64,000 nt of DNA, from positions 1-64,000 of the forward strand of contig NZ_SPMY01000017.1 of the NCBI RefSeq assembly GCF_012939955.1, written 5' to 3'. Below, piece after piece: positions 1-10,249 of the stretch. The position numbers were made by a program, and so were the translations under genes. The stretch comes from Candidatus Accumulibacter phosphatis. GTDB taxonomy: Bacteria; Pseudomonadota; Gammaproteobacteria; Burkholderiales; Rhodocyclaceae. How positions within the stretch are numbered: the first letter of the stretch is position 1; each line of letters begins with the position of its first letter. Under the pieces are notes generated by a model that worked only from the letters and a program-made list of their open reading frames with translations, was not told the origin of the DNA and ran no database searches.

Positions 1-3000
1 GGTTCAGCAAGTTGAAGCTGCCGCCAGCACTGATCGGGCCGTTGCCGCTGATTGTTGCGTTGAGTGCCGCTTGCGGCGCGCTCGTCGCCTGGTTGGTCAC
101 GCTGACCAGCGCGGTCGGCGAGCTGTCACCCACGCGGACGTTGCCGAGATTGATCGGGCTGTTGTTGATCACCGGGCTGGCGGTGTTGATCACGTTGGCC
201 TGGATCAGCCCCTGCACGCCGTAGTCGACCGAGCCGAGGTTGAACGTTCCGAGTCCGTTGCTGCTGCCAGCGACAGCGCCGGCGCTGGCAAAATTGACGG
301 CGATGGTGCCGTTGATGGTGGCCGCGGCGCTGGTGTCGACGTTGACCGTCATGCCACTGGCGTTGGTGGCGCCGGCGAGCAGGCCGCTGATGCTGCCGCT
401 GCCGGTGATCAGGCTGCTGCCGGTGCCGGAACTGGCGCCAAAGACGGCGTTGAGGTCTTCGACGAAGCCGGCGGCACCGCTGGCGGTGTTACTGATGCTC
501 AACACCTGGCTGACGGCCTGGCCGACCTGTACGGTGCCGAAGTTCAGCGGCAGGGTGTTGATCTGGCCGCTGGCGAGCTGGTAGACGTTGCCCGAGACGT
601 TGATCACTTGCGAGCCGGCGCTGGCCGCCGCCAGGCCGCTGCTACCGTTGCCGTCGGTCTGGTAGTTCAGGGTGACGCTGCCGGCCTTGGCGCCGGCAGT
701 CGTCGTGTCGACACCAGCCGACATCGCCGTACTGCCAGGATCACCGGCGGCGAGCAGGACGACCGCGCCGCCAGTGTTGGTGGCGTTGCCGGTATTGGCG
801 CCGAAGCTGGCATTGAGCTTCTCGGTGAAGCTGCCGGCAGCGGCGGTATTGGTGACGGTCAGGACCTGGTTTAGCATGCCGCCGACGCGCTGGTTGGCGA
901 GCACCACCGGGTCCGGTGTGGCGCTGCCGACGGCGGCGTTGTAGCCGGTGCCGCTGACATTGATGGTCGCGTCGGTCAGGGCCATGCTCGCCAGCCCGGA
1001 GGTGGTGCTGCCGTTGCTGGCGAGATTGATGGTCACGGTGCCGGTATTGACGCCGGCGCTGGCGGTGGCGTTGTCGATGCCGACGCTGATCACGCTGGAG
1101 TTGCCGCCCTGCGCGAGATTGCTGATCGGTCCGCCGCTGGCGCTGGCCTTGCCGGCGGTGCCGCCGATGCTGGCATCGAGGCCTTCCTGGAAGCCGGCCG
1201 GGGCGACATCGGTGTTGGCGATGTTGATCGCCTGGCTGCCGGCACTACCGAGACGGAAGTTGCCGAGGTCGACATTGGCCGGGAGGTTGGCCTGGGCGAT
1301 CTGGTAGACGTTGCCGGAAACGTTGACCACCTGCGAACCGACGCTGGCGGTACCCAGACCGCTGCTGCCGGTGCCGTCGGTCTGGTAGTTGAGCGTCACG
1401 CTGCCACTGCGCGCGCCGGCGGTGTCGGTGTTTACACGAACCGCCATGGCAGTGCTGGCGGGGGAACCGGCTACCTGCATGATGACCGAACCACCGTTGT
1501 TGATGGCGCTGCCGGTGTCGCTACCGAAGCTGGCATTGAGCTTCTCGGTGAAGCTGCCGGTGGCGGCAGTGTTGGTGACACTCAGGATCTGGCTCTGCAT
1601 GCCGCCGACGCGCTGGTTGGCAAACACCACCGGATCGGGCGCGGCACTGCCGACGGCGACGTTGTAGCCGGTGGCCTGCAGGTTGATGGTCTGCGCATTG
1701 ACGTTCTGGGTGACGAACAGTGGATCGATCAGTTGGCCGTTGGTGGTGTACTGGAGGGTGACGGCGCCGCTGTTGACGCCGGCGACGCCGTTGTTCACCG
1801 TGGCGGTGACGGCGGCGGACTGCTGGCCACCGGGGTCGATGAAGTTGCTGCCGAGGTTGTTCGTTGCCGCGAAGTTGCCGGTGGTAGCTGCCGAGCCGAT
1901 CCCGAGGCGTTCGGCACCGACGCCGCTGGTGAGGTTGACGACCTCGAAATTCTGCGTTGGCGCCGGCGGCGGGGTGAAGCCGACGCGGAAATTGCCGAGG
2001 TTGACGGGGTCGCTGTTCGGCGTCGCGCTGCCTTGCGCGAGCACCGAGGCGAAGCCGTCGATATTGATGGTCTGCGTGGCGACGTTATCGAAGTTGCTGG
2101 CGACGCCGGCTTTCTGGCCGACCAGCGCGCCGCCACTGCTGGCGCTGAAGCTGATGGTGTAGTCGCCGCTGTTGGCGCCGACGGCGAGCGGGCCGAAGTT
2201 GCCGGTGCTCACCGACAGCCGGCCGTCAGTGACGTTGCCGGTGCCGGTGCTCTGCACGGCGCCGCGGATATCGGCGCCGGTGCCGCTGTTCTGGACCTGG
2301 AAAGTCTTGTTGGCGGTGGTGCCGCCGCGCACGTTGCCGAAGTCGACGGTGAAGGTGTTGGCGCCGGCGCTGACGACCTGGCCGACGACGGTCTGGGCGG
2401 CGTTCTGGCCGATGATCCGGCCGGCGCCGCTGACGTTGCTGCGGCGGTCGAAGCTGTTGCCGGTACCGAAGTTGGCGTTGCTGTAGTCCTTGGAAACGAC
2501 GAGGTTCTGGCCGCCGAGATTGAGCGCGCCGTCCATGCTCAGGCGCTGCGCGCTGCTGGCACCGGCAGCGCTGCTCAGGTCGAGCGTCGCGCCACTGTCG
2601 ACCTGGATGTTGCCAGTGCCGTTCACACCGGCTTGCGCGATCAGCGTGCCACCGCTGGCGCGGACCAGGCCGGTGTTGACGATCGCCGGCGTGACCCTGC
2701 CGAAGCCGCGCAAGGTGCCGGCGTTGGCCAGGCTGGTAGAAGCAAAGGTGCCGCCACCGAGTTCGAGCGTCCCCTGGTTGTTGATCGCCTTGCTGGTCGT
2801 GTAATCGCGGTTGGCGAGCACATGCAGTGCACCCGCCGCGGTGATCGTGGTCAGGCTGTCGTCGAGTGCAACGTAGGTGTTGTAGGTGCCGGAAGCCGGA
2901 ACCGTGTCATAGGTGCGCAACTGCGAATCAGCACCGCTGAGCACGACGTCGGCGGCCAGAGTCGTCACCGGGGTGCTGGTCGACGACTGCAAGAGGATCT

Positions 3001-5659
3001 CGGAACCGGCATACGCCTGGTAGCTGCCGCCGGTCAGCGTGCCGGCGGCGAGGTTGGTCAAGGTCGTTGGCGCAACCAAAACGACTGAACCGTTCGACGA
3101 CGAAATTGAGCCGTTGTTGGTGAACTCGCTGGGGATGATGTTGTTGTTGCTGCTGCCGTTGCTGAAGGCAATGCTGCCGTTGTTGACAATCGGACCACCG
3201 TAAATCTGGCCATACGAGCTGGCGGCCCCGTCGGCGAGAATCTGCAGGTCGGCGCCCAGGGTCAGCGTGCCGCTTTCCGAATAGAGGTAAGCGGGACCCG
3301 AGCTGCCACCGAGGTGCACCGTCGCCTTGTCGAGCGTCTGCGTGCCCTGCGAATACAGGTAGGCGCCGAGACCCGTGACGTTGACCACGCCCGGATTGGT
3401 ACCGCTGCTGTCCTTGACGCTCAGACCATTGACGAAGTACGCCGTGGCATAGGTCCCGGTGACATCCAGGTCACCGTGCAGGGTGACGCCGTCGAGCCAG
3501 CCGCTGCTGCCGTCGCTGGCAAACAGGTTGGCGGCAGCGTTGCCGAGTACCGTGCCGCCGCGGATCGTGCCGCCGGCCATGCGCAATCCGTCGAGCGGCG
3601 AACTCGCGGTAATGTCCAGCGTCTGGCCGCTGTTCTCGAGGAAGCCGTTGAGCTTCACCGTGCCACCGCTGCGGTTGATCGTGCCGACGTCGGCCTGCGT
3701 GAAATAGCCGCCCAGCAACAGATCGGTGTCGGTGACGTTGATCGTGCCGGTGTTTTGCCACTGGTAGGTGGGGTTGTTGCCCGGGTTGCCGGCGTAGCCC
3801 ATCTGCAGCACGGTCGCGCCGCCGGCGCCGTTCATGGTGATCGTGCCGGCGTTGCTCGCTGCCGCCCCGCCGAACTGGATGAATGAACCGTCGTCGCCGG
3901 TGATGCTGCCGGCCGCGGTGTTGCTCAGCTTCGTCGGCGTAATGTACAGCGCCGTTGCCGGGGCGACGGTGATCGTGCCCTTGTTGGTGAACTCGCTCAG
4001 ATTGATGTAGTTGTTGTAGTGGCCGTTGGTGAAGGCAATGCTGCCTTCGTTGATGATCGAGGCACCGTAGAGCCGGCCATAGGAGCCGACGCCATCGGCG
4101 AGAACGTGCAGGTCGGCGCCCAGAGTCAGCGTGCCGCTTTCCGAATAGAGGTAACCGGGACCCGAGCTGCCACCGAGGTGCACCGTTGCGTTGTCCAGCG
4201 TCTGCGTGCCCTGCGAATGCAGGTAGGCGGCGAAACCCGTGACGTTGATCACGCCCGGATTGGTTCCGCTGCTGTCCTTGACGCTCAGGCCGTTGGTGAA
4301 GGCCGCGGAGGCATAGGTACCGGTGACATCCAGGTTGCCGTGCAGGGTGACGTTGTCCAGCGTGCCATAACTGGAGTCGGTGGCAAACAGGTTGGCGGCG
4401 GCGTTGCCGAGTACCGTGCCGCCGCGGATCGTGCCGCCGGCCATCTGCAGACCGTCGAGCGGCGAACTCGCCGCAATGTCCAGCGTCTGGCCAGTGTTCT
4501 CGAGGAAGCCGTTGAGCTTCACCGTGCCACCGATGCGGTTGATCGTGCCGACGTCGGCCTGCGTGAAATAGCCGCCCAAGCGCAACTCGGTATCGGTGAC
4601 GTTGATCGTGCCGGTGTTTTGCCACTGGTAGGTGGGGTTGTTGCCGAGGTTGCCGGCGTAGCCCATCTGCAGCACGGTCGCGCCGCCGGCGCCGTTCATG
4701 GTGATCGTGCCGGCGTTGCTCGCTGCCGCCCCGCCGAACTGGATGAATGAACCGTCGTCGCCAGTGATGCTGCCGGCCGCGGTGTTGCTCAGCGTCGTCG
4801 GCGTAATGTACAGCGCCGTTGCCGGGGCGACGGTGATCGTGCCCTTGTTGGTGAACTCGCTCGGGTTGATGGTGTTACTGGCCGAGCCGTTGCTGAAGGC
4901 GATGCTGCCTTCGTTTACGATCGGGCCACCGTAGATCTGGCCGTACGAGCCGGCACCGTCGGCGAGGACCTGCAGGTTGGCGCCAAGGGTCAGCGCTCCG
5001 CTGCCGGAATACAAGTAAGCCACACTCGAGCTGCCACCCAGGTGCAGCGTCGCGTTGTCCAGTGTCTGCGTGCCCTGAGATTGCAGCCATGCGCCCGCAC
5101 CGGTGACGTTGATCACGCCCGGGTTGCTGCCGCTAACGTCCCTCACCGCCAGGCCGTTGGCGAAGTACGCGACGCTACCCGAACCGGTGAGGTCCAGGTT
5201 GCCGTGCAGGATAACGTTATCCAGCGTGCCATAGGCGCCAGACACGACGGAAACAGCCGTTCCGCCGCTGCCGACGTAGGTGCCGCCGCGCAGCGTGCCA
5301 GCGTAACTGAGCGTCACCCCATCGCTGGTGGTCAGCATCGACGAATTGTTCAGCGTATTCTGGCTGATGGTCAGCGTGCCGATACTGACCGGCGAGTTCA
5401 GGTCGACCGTGAACGGTCCGGTGTTGATGTCGATCGTGGCGTCGAAGGTGTTGCCGCCGCCGTTGTTGGGGAAGGCGCCATTGCAACTGCTCCACAGGGC
5501 GCTGGTCAGCCACGAGCCGTTGGCGTTGGCATTCCAGTTGCAGGAGTAATTGGCGGCCTGGGTCTCGGGCGCCAGCCCGATCATCGCCAGAGCCATGGGC
5601 AGGACCAGCAGCCGCCCGAACGGCCGCACCGAAACGCACCGCGCGTTGTTCTTTTTCAT
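1..5659 (-). CDS. Giant secreted repeat adhesin, 5' part (runs off the left edge)
   Basis: An uninterrupted reading frame runs from an ATG at 5659 to the window edge, about 1886 codons without a stop. I checked the frame at several points (near 60, 1800, 2341, 2940, 3060 and 5659). Residues 1 to about 36 form a signal peptide (MKKNNARCV start, hydrophobic LLVLPMALAMIGLAP, cleavage near TQA). The first ~850 residues are Ser/Thr/Gly/Asn-rich beta-strand repeats of the autotransporter passenger type, including long near-identical tandem units. The later part carries FGNVRVG..NT-type repeats resembling choice-of-anchor D / Ig-like modules. No anchor is visible because the C-terminus lies outside the window. 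Secreted surface or matrix adhesin is inferred from composition. Long open frames on the opposite strand here are shadows of the repetitive codon use. Confidence 0.85.
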   Translation of the reverse strand, partial: MKKNNARCVSVRPFGRLLVLPMALAMIGLAPETQAANYSCNWNANANGSWLTSALWSSCNGAFPNNGGGNTFDATIDINTGPFTVDLNSPVSIGTLTISQNTLNNSSMLTTSDGVTLSYAGTLRGGTYVGSGGTAVSVVSGAYGTLDNVILHGNLDLTGSGSVAYFANGLAVRDVSGSNPGVINVTGAGAWLQSQGTQTLDNATLHLGGSSSVAYLYSGSGALTLGANLQVLADGAGSYGQIYGGPIVNEGSIAFSNGSASNTINPSEFTNKGTITVAPATALYITPTTLSNTAAGSITGDDGSFIQFGGAAASNAGTITMNGAGGATVLQMGYAGNLGNNPTYQWQNTGTINVTDTELRLGGYFTQADVGTINRIGGTVKLNGFLENTGQTLDIAASSPLDGLQMAGGTIRGGTVLGNAAANLFATDSSYGTLDNVTLHGNLDVTGTYASAAFTNGLSVKDSSGTNPGVINVTGFAAYLHSQGTQTLDNATVHLGGSSGPGYLYSESGTLTLGADLHVLADGVGSYGRLYGASIINEGSIAFTNGHYNNYINLSEFTNKGTITVAPATALYITPTKLSNTAAGSITGDDGSFIQFGGAAASNAGTITMNGAGGATVLQMGYAGNPGNNPTYQWQNTGTINVTDTDLLLGGYFTQADVGTINRSGGTVKLNGFLENSGQTLDITASSPLDGLRMAGGTIRGGTVLGNAAANLFASDGSSGWLDGVTLHGDLDVTGTYATAYFVNGLSVKDSSGTNPGVVNVTGLGAYLYSQGTQTLDKATVHLGGSSGPAYLYSESGTLTLGADLQILADGAASSYGQIYGGPIVNNGSIAFSNGSSNNNIIPSEFTNNGSISSSNGSVVLVAPTTLTNLAAGTLTGGSYQAYAGSEILLQSSTSTPVTTLAADVVLSGADSQLRTYDTVPASGTYNTYVALDDSLTTITAAGALHVLANRDYTTSKAINNQGTLELGGGTFASTSLANAGTLRGFGRVTPAIVNTGLVRASGGTLIAQAGVNGTGNIQVDSGATLDLSSAAGASSAQRLSMDGALNLGGQNLVVSKDYSNANFGTGNSFDRRSNVSGAGRIIGQNAAQTVVGQVVSAGANTFTVDFGNVRGGTTANKTFQVQNSGTGADIRGAVQSTGTGNVTDGRLSVSTGNFGPLAVGANSGDYTISFSASSGGALVGQKAGVASNFDNVATQTINIDGFASVLAQGSATPNSDPVNLGNFRVGFTPPPAPTQNFEVVNLTSGVGAERLGIGSAATTGNFAATNNLGSNFIDPGGQQSAAVTATVNNGVAGVNSGAVTLQYTTNGQLIDPLFVTQNVNAQTINLQATGYNVAVGSAAPDPVVFANQRVGGMQSQILSVTNTAATGSFTEKLNASFGSDTGSAINNGGSVIMQVAGSPASTAMAVRVNTDTAGARSGSVTLNYQTDGTGSSGLGTASVGSQVVNVSGNVYQIAQANLPANVDLGNFRLGSAGSQAINIANTDVAPAGFQEGLDASIGGTAGKASASGGPISNLAQGGNSSVISVGIDNATASAGVNTGTVTINLASNGSTTSGLASMALTDATINVSGTGYNAAVGSATPDPVVLANQRVGGMLNQVLTVTNTAAAGSFTEKLNASFGANTGNATNTGGAVVLLAAGDPGSTAMSAGVDTTTAGAKAGSVTLNYQTDGNGSSGLAAASAGSQVINVSGNVYQLASGQINTLPLNFGTVQVGQAVSQVLSISNTASGAAGFVEDLNAVFGASSGTGSSLITGSGSISGLLAGATNASGMTVNVDTSAAATINGTIAVNFASAGAVAGSSNGLGTFNLGSVDYGVQGLIQANVINTASPVINNSPINLGNVRVGDSSPTALVSVTNQATSAPQAALNATISGNGPISAGGSFNLLN
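578..1683 (-). repeat. Second repeat pair in the adhesin (723 bp period)
   Basis: Segment 578-960 is repeated at 1301-1683, offset by exactly 723 bases (241 residues). Markers are gtagacgttgcc at 581 and 1304, and gccgccgacgcgctggttgg at 878 and 1601. The encoded motif includes DPVV.ANQRVGGM. These are diverged copies of the Ig-like module in the distal part of the protein. Confidence 0.75.
3121..5310 (-). repeat. Long tandem repeats inside the adhesin (864-867 bp period)
   Basis: The marker tgaactcgct recurs at 3121, 3988 and 4852, and gccgttcatg at about 3827 and 4691. This gives periods of 867 and 864 bases, or 288-289 residues. Units two and one are near identical over hundreds of bases; the third diverges after about 5290. 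Every period is a multiple of three, so the unit count can change by recombination without breaking the frame. Confidence 0.85.
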
Positions 5660-6063
5660 TTGTCTACGCTCCGCCAACCGAAACCCTGTTCCAACTGACC
5701 CGTCGCGCTGCGGCGACGGAACCCGCTTCAACCATCTATCGACAGCAAACGGTAGAACGCGGACTTGCGCCTCCGGAGAGACCCGCGGCTACGATGTTTT
5801 GGCCTAAGCAAGAATTGCGCCTTGCTTACATGAAAAACAGACAATACCCAATAAACCAATAGATTCTATAGCCTATTAAATCCTCGCTGCGGGATCAAAG
5901 CGGCTCTGCTGGCAGGTCACTGTAAAATTTTTCGACACTTTATGAGCCTCCTTACGGAGGCAGGCCCAACCCGTGCGACCGCCCCGGACGCCAGCGTCGT
6001 TTGGCCTTGTTCTTCCCACGCCTGCGCGTAGAATCCGATGCTTCCCTCGCCTCCGAAACCGCC
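5660..6063. other. Gene-free interval: divergent promoter and leader region
   Basis: This 404-base interval separates the start of the adhesin (-) from the EamA gene (+). It is clearly more AT-rich around 5820-5880 than the surrounding DNA, as expected for promoters. Transcribed leftward, the leader of the adhesin could fold a 7-bp stem (AAGCAAG/CTTGCTT, about 5807-5828) followed by a CGCGG/CCGCG stem near 5757-5790. I see no convincing protein-coding gene here. Confidence 0.5.
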
Positions 6064-6927
6064 ATGCAATCGCTGTGGATGATCGTCGCCAGCCTCCTCT
6101 TCGCGTGCATGGGGGTCTGCGTCAAGCTGGCGGCGGAAAGCCATTCAGCCGTCGAAATCGTCTTCTACCGCAGCGCTCTCGCGCTCTTGCCGATGCTCGC
6201 CCTGGCCCGGTTGCGCGGCGTCGCGCTGCAAACGCCGCACTGGCGCTGGCAGCTCAGCCGTGCTGCCTTCGGCTTCGCGGCGGTGATTGCCTACTTTTCG
6301 GCAATCACCCTGCTGCCACTAGCCACGGCGGTGACTCTCAATTACACCTCGGCGATCTTTCTGGCCGGCTATCTGGCGCTGACCGGACTGCGCCTGACGG
6401 CTGGAATCATCGCCGCCCTGATTCTTGGGCTGAGCGGGGTCGCCCTGCTCCTCAAGCCGGCGCTGCACGCCGAGCAGATGCTCGGCGCACTGCTCGGGCT
6501 ACTCTCCGGCGCACTGGCCGCGATGGCTTATTTCAGCGTCCGCGAACTGGGCGCGCGCGGCGAGCCGGAAACGCGCACCGTCTTCTATTTCTCGCTGCTG
6601 TCGTCGCTCGGTGCCGGGCTATGGCTGCTGTTCTCCGAACTGCACGGGGTCGACTGGCGTAGCGGCACGCTGCTGCTCGGCGTCGCCACTTTTGCCACCG
6701 CCGCCCAACTGGCGATGACGCGCGCCTATGCTGCGGCCAGGACGCTGACCGCGGCAGCCCTGGCTTACAGCACGGTCGTTTTTGCCAGCCTGTTCGGAAT
6801 CTTCCTCTGGAACGAGACGTACGACGGCTGGTCGTGGCTGGCGATGGCGCTGATCGTCCTGTCGGGACTGGCGGCGACGCAGTTCGCTCCGATTCCCGAA
6901 GCGAAACCGGCGTCGCCGGCCAGATAG
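6064..6927 (+). CDS. EamA/DMT family transporter
   Basis: 287 residues made almost entirely of hydrophobic segments, about ten predicted helices in two EamA halves, as in drug/metabolite exporters. The start MQSLWMIVASLLFACMG places the first helix at the N-terminus. An upstream in-frame ATG at 6001 would only add a charged, non-conserved tail, so 6064 is preferred. It has no operon partner: the next gene is convergent. The substrate cannot be inferred. Inner-membrane metabolite or drug exporter is the family role. Confidence 0.85.
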   Translation: MQSLWMIVASLLFACMGVCVKLAAESHSAVEIVFYRSALALLPMLALARLRGVALQTPHWRWQLSRAAFGFAAVIAYFSAITLLPLATAVTLNYTSAIFLAGYLALTGLRLTAGIIAALILGLSGVALLLKPALHAEQMLGALLGLLSGALAAMAYFSVRELGARGEPETRTVFYFSLLSSLGAGLWLLFSELHGVDWRSGTLLLGVATFATAAQLAMTRAYAAARTLTAAALAYSTVVFASLFGIFLWNETYDGWSWLAMALIVLSGLAATQFAPIPEAKPASPAR

Positions 6928-7050
6928 AAAACATCGCCGCGCTGACCGACGCTTGAGCCACAAATCACCGAATTCATAGAACTCATCGGGCGATCGAACG
7001 ACCCACAGGCTGGCGTTGCATAGAAACCAATCCTTCGCGCCTTGCCAGCC

Positions 7051-8409
7051 TCAAAACACCTTCAGCCCATGCAGCAGCACCGCGGCGATCGACAGCGGCG
7101 CCACGAAGCGAACCAGGAAGAAAACCAGGCTCACCAGCCGCTTGTTGCGCAGCGCTCCAGCGTTGCTCAACTGCCGGGCCATTTCCGGCAATCCATAGAC
7201 CCAGCCGACGAAGAGACAGATCAGAATCCCGCCGAGCGGCAGGAGCACATTGGAACTGAGGAAGTCGAAGAGGTCGAAGGGATTCATGCCGAAGACCTTG
7301 AGCTCACTGGTCAGACTTGCCGACAGCGCTGCCGGCACTCCCAGGGCGGCAACCACACCGATGGTGCACAAGGAGGCGCGCTTGCGGCCCAGGCCATAGC
7401 GTTCGGAGAGAATCGCCACCGGCACCTCGAGCAACGAGAGCATCGCGCCAACGCTGGCGATCGCCGTCAGGATGAAGAACAAAGTCATGAACAGCGTGCC
7501 GCCGGGCATGGCCGTAAACACGGCGGGAATGGTCATGAAGACCAGCGATGGGCCGGCCGCGGGTTCAAAGCCGAAGGCAAACACGGCCGGAAAGATGGCC
7601 ATACCGGCCAGCAACGATACCGACAAATCGGCAAACATGACCCGCGTGGCGGTCACCGGGATGTTCTGGTTGTCGCGGAAATAACTGCCGTAGGTGAGCA
7701 TGCAGCCCATGCCGATGGAGAGCTTGAAGAAGGCCAGGCCGAGCGCCGTAAGCAGGACGGCCGGGGTGATTTTCGCCAGATCCGGGCTGAACAGGAAGCT
7801 CAGGCCGGCGCTCGCTCCGGGCAGGGTCAGGCTGCGCGCGCAGAGCACCAGCAGCAGGATGAAGAGCAGCGGCATCAGTTTGCGGGTCACCGCTTCAATG
7901 CCCTTGGCGACGCCGAACATGATGATGCTGCCGGTCACCGCCAACACCACCCACTGCCAGAACAGCGAGCTCAGCGGATTCGCCACCAACTCGGCAAATA
8001 TGGCGCCGGCCAGCTGCGGATCGGTGGTGGCGATCTGCCCGGCCATGGCTTTGAAGACGTAGGCATAGACCCAGCCGGCCACTTCCGAGTAGAAGGCGAG
8101 AATCAGCACTGCCGCCGCGAAGCCCATCCAGCCGATACTCTTCCACCACCACTGGCCGCGCGGCGCGACCCGGTCGAAAGCGCTCACCGCGTTGGCCCGC
8201 GCCGCACGCCCGAGCATGGTCTCGGCGATCATCACCGGCAGACCGACCAGCAGGGTGGCCAGCAGATAGACGAGCAGGAAACCGGCGCCGCCATTGGCGC
8301 CGGTCAGTGAAGGGAATTTCCAGATGTTGCCGAGTCCGACGGCCGAGCCGAGCGTCGCCACCAGGACGCCGAATGAGCTGGTGAAACCGTCGCGGGAAGA
8401 TTGATTCAT
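7051..8409 (-). CDS. Neurotransmitter:sodium symporter (NSS/SNF) family transporter
   Basis: 452 residues, the usual bacterial length, with about 11-12 hydrophobic helices. The N-terminus reads SSFGVLVATLGSAVGLGNIWKFP, matching the unwound TM1 Na+/substrate site of LeuT/MhsT-type symporters. A Na+-coupled amino-acid importer is therefore likely. It lies downstream of the amino-acid ABC genes on the same strand, separated by 165 bases, which fits a shared amino-acid uptake theme without proving cotranscription. Confidence 0.92.
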   Translation of the reverse strand: MNQSSRDGFTSSFGVLVATLGSAVGLGNIWKFPSLTGANGGAGFLLVYLLATLLVGLPVMIAETMLGRAARANAVSAFDRVAPRGQWWWKSIGWMGFAAAVLILAFYSEVAGWVYAYVFKAMAGQIATTDPQLAGAIFAELVANPLSSLFWQWVVLAVTGSIIMFGVAKGIEAVTRKLMPLLFILLLVLCARSLTLPGASAGLSFLFSPDLAKITPAVLLTALGLAFFKLSIGMGCMLTYGSYFRDNQNIPVTATRVMFADLSVSLLAGMAIFPAVFAFGFEPAAGPSLVFMTIPAVFTAMPGGTLFMTLFFILTAIASVGAMLSLLEVPVAILSERYGLGRKRASLCTIGVVAALGVPAALSASLTSELKVFGMNPFDLFDFLSSNVLLPLGGILICLFVGWVYGLPEMARQLSNAGALRNKRLVSLVFFLVRFVAPLSIAAVLLHGLKVF

Positions 8410-8574
8410 CGTGTCTCCGAATACTGAATTACTGAATGGGCAAAAGCACGCAACCGTTCCGCGGAGCGGCCGCTGGCGCTCTCTGACGGTCGAGGTGCAA
8501 GGAAGGGGGAAGACTGCCGGGCAAAGCGCTTTCGTGCTTGCGCCCTGCGCGCTCGGCGCAGGCAGTCCTCGGTC

Positions 8575-9331
<757 letters not shown>

Positions 9332-9339
<8 letters not shown>

Positions 9340-9985
9340 CGTACACCGCGTACTTCTTTTCCAGATGCTGGAAAGCGAGCGTCAGCACCAGCGTCATCAC
9401 CAGATAGAAAGCCGCGGCGACGATGAAAGGCGTGGTTGTGAAATCGCGCTGGACGATGCCGCGCGCGGCGCGCAGCAGGTCGTTCATGGCCAGCACGTAA
9501 ATCAGCGAAGTGTCCTTGACCAGGGTGATGGTCTCGTTGCTCAGCGGCGGCAGGATGCGCTTGAAGACCTGCGGCAGCACGATGCGGCGCATCGTTTGCG
9601 TGTAGCTCAAGCCAAGCACGCGCGCGCCCTCGTACTGACCGCGGTCGATCGACTGGATGCCGGCGCGAAAAATCTCGGCATAGTAGGCCGCATAGTTGAG
9701 AACGAAGGCGACGATCGCCGCCGTGAAGTCCGGCAGGCGAATGCCGATCACCGGCACGAAGGGCAGGGCGAAATAGATGAACAGCATCTGCAGCATCAAG
9801 GGCGTGCCGCGCATCAGCCAGATGTAGCCGTTGACCAGGCCGCTGACGGCAGCAAGCCGCGAAACGCGCAGCAGCGCCAGGCACAAGCCGAACGGTACCG
9901 CCAGAACGAAGGTAATGACAAAAACCTGCAAGGTGACCCCTGTGCCTTCGAGCAGGGGACCCATTATTTGCATCACATAATCCAT
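9332..9985 (-). CDS. Polar amino-acid ABC transporter, permease subunit (HisM/GlnP type)
   Basis: 217 residues with about five helices. The cytoplasmic EAA loop reads EGARVLGLSYTQTMRRIVLPQ, where it contacts the ATPase. The N-terminal MDYVMQIMGPLLEGTGVTLQVF segment is typical of HisM/GlnP permeases. It sits between the binding-protein gene upstream and the overlapping ATPase downstream. The 264-base gap to the binding protein holds an inverted repeat. Only one permease gene is present, so a homodimer is likely. Confidence 0.93.
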
Positions 9986-10042
9986 GCGCTATTTCTCAAC
10001 AGCCGATGTGGGGCGGCTAGCGGGCGACCATCCCCCGCCAAC

Positions 10043-10177
10043 CGTCATTGCGCGGAGGCACAGCCGACGCGGCAATCCAGTTCCATGCTCTCACTCTCTG
10101 GCGCCGCATTGGCAACGCGAACAGCCACACCGCAAACCTCTGGATTGCCGCGTCGGCTTTGCTTCCTCGCAATGACG
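10043..10177. repeat. Inverted intergenic repeat between binding-protein and permease genes
   Basis: A ~38-base arm at 10043-10080 (CGTCATTGCGCGGAGGC...GGCAATCCAG) is repeated in inverse at 10140-10177 (CTGGATTGCC...CTCGCAATGACG), with ~59 bases between. The arms match except for a few positions. The CGTCATTGCG...GCAATCC consensus resembles intergenic palindromic repeats widespread in proteobacteria. Inside this operon, the hairpin could uncouple expression of the binding protein from the membrane subunits. Confidence 0.75.
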
Positions 10178-10249
10178 TGCGCGCTGCGCCACGCCGCGAC
10201 AGTCCGGCGGCAGGCCCGTGTCTGTTCGCAGCGCGCGGGCCAGTCCGGG

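Noticed and set aside
71-5698. Several long plus-strand frames (71-874, 1733-3088, 3314-3886, 4019-4750, 5042-5698)
   Set aside because: They are opposite-strand shadows of the repetitive adhesin frame: no ribosome sites, Arg/Ala/Gly-biased products, and they repeat with the adhesin repeats.
5757-5790. c-di-GMP-I riboswitch in front of the adhesin
   Set aside because: Only AGCCGCGGGTCT resembles the class; the conserved ACGCAAAG core and tetraloop receptor are absent, so no riboswitch is annotated.
7042-8310. 422-codon plus-strand frame
   Set aside because: Lies entirely opposite the NSS symporter; the product is Gln/His/Arg-rich and matches nothing.
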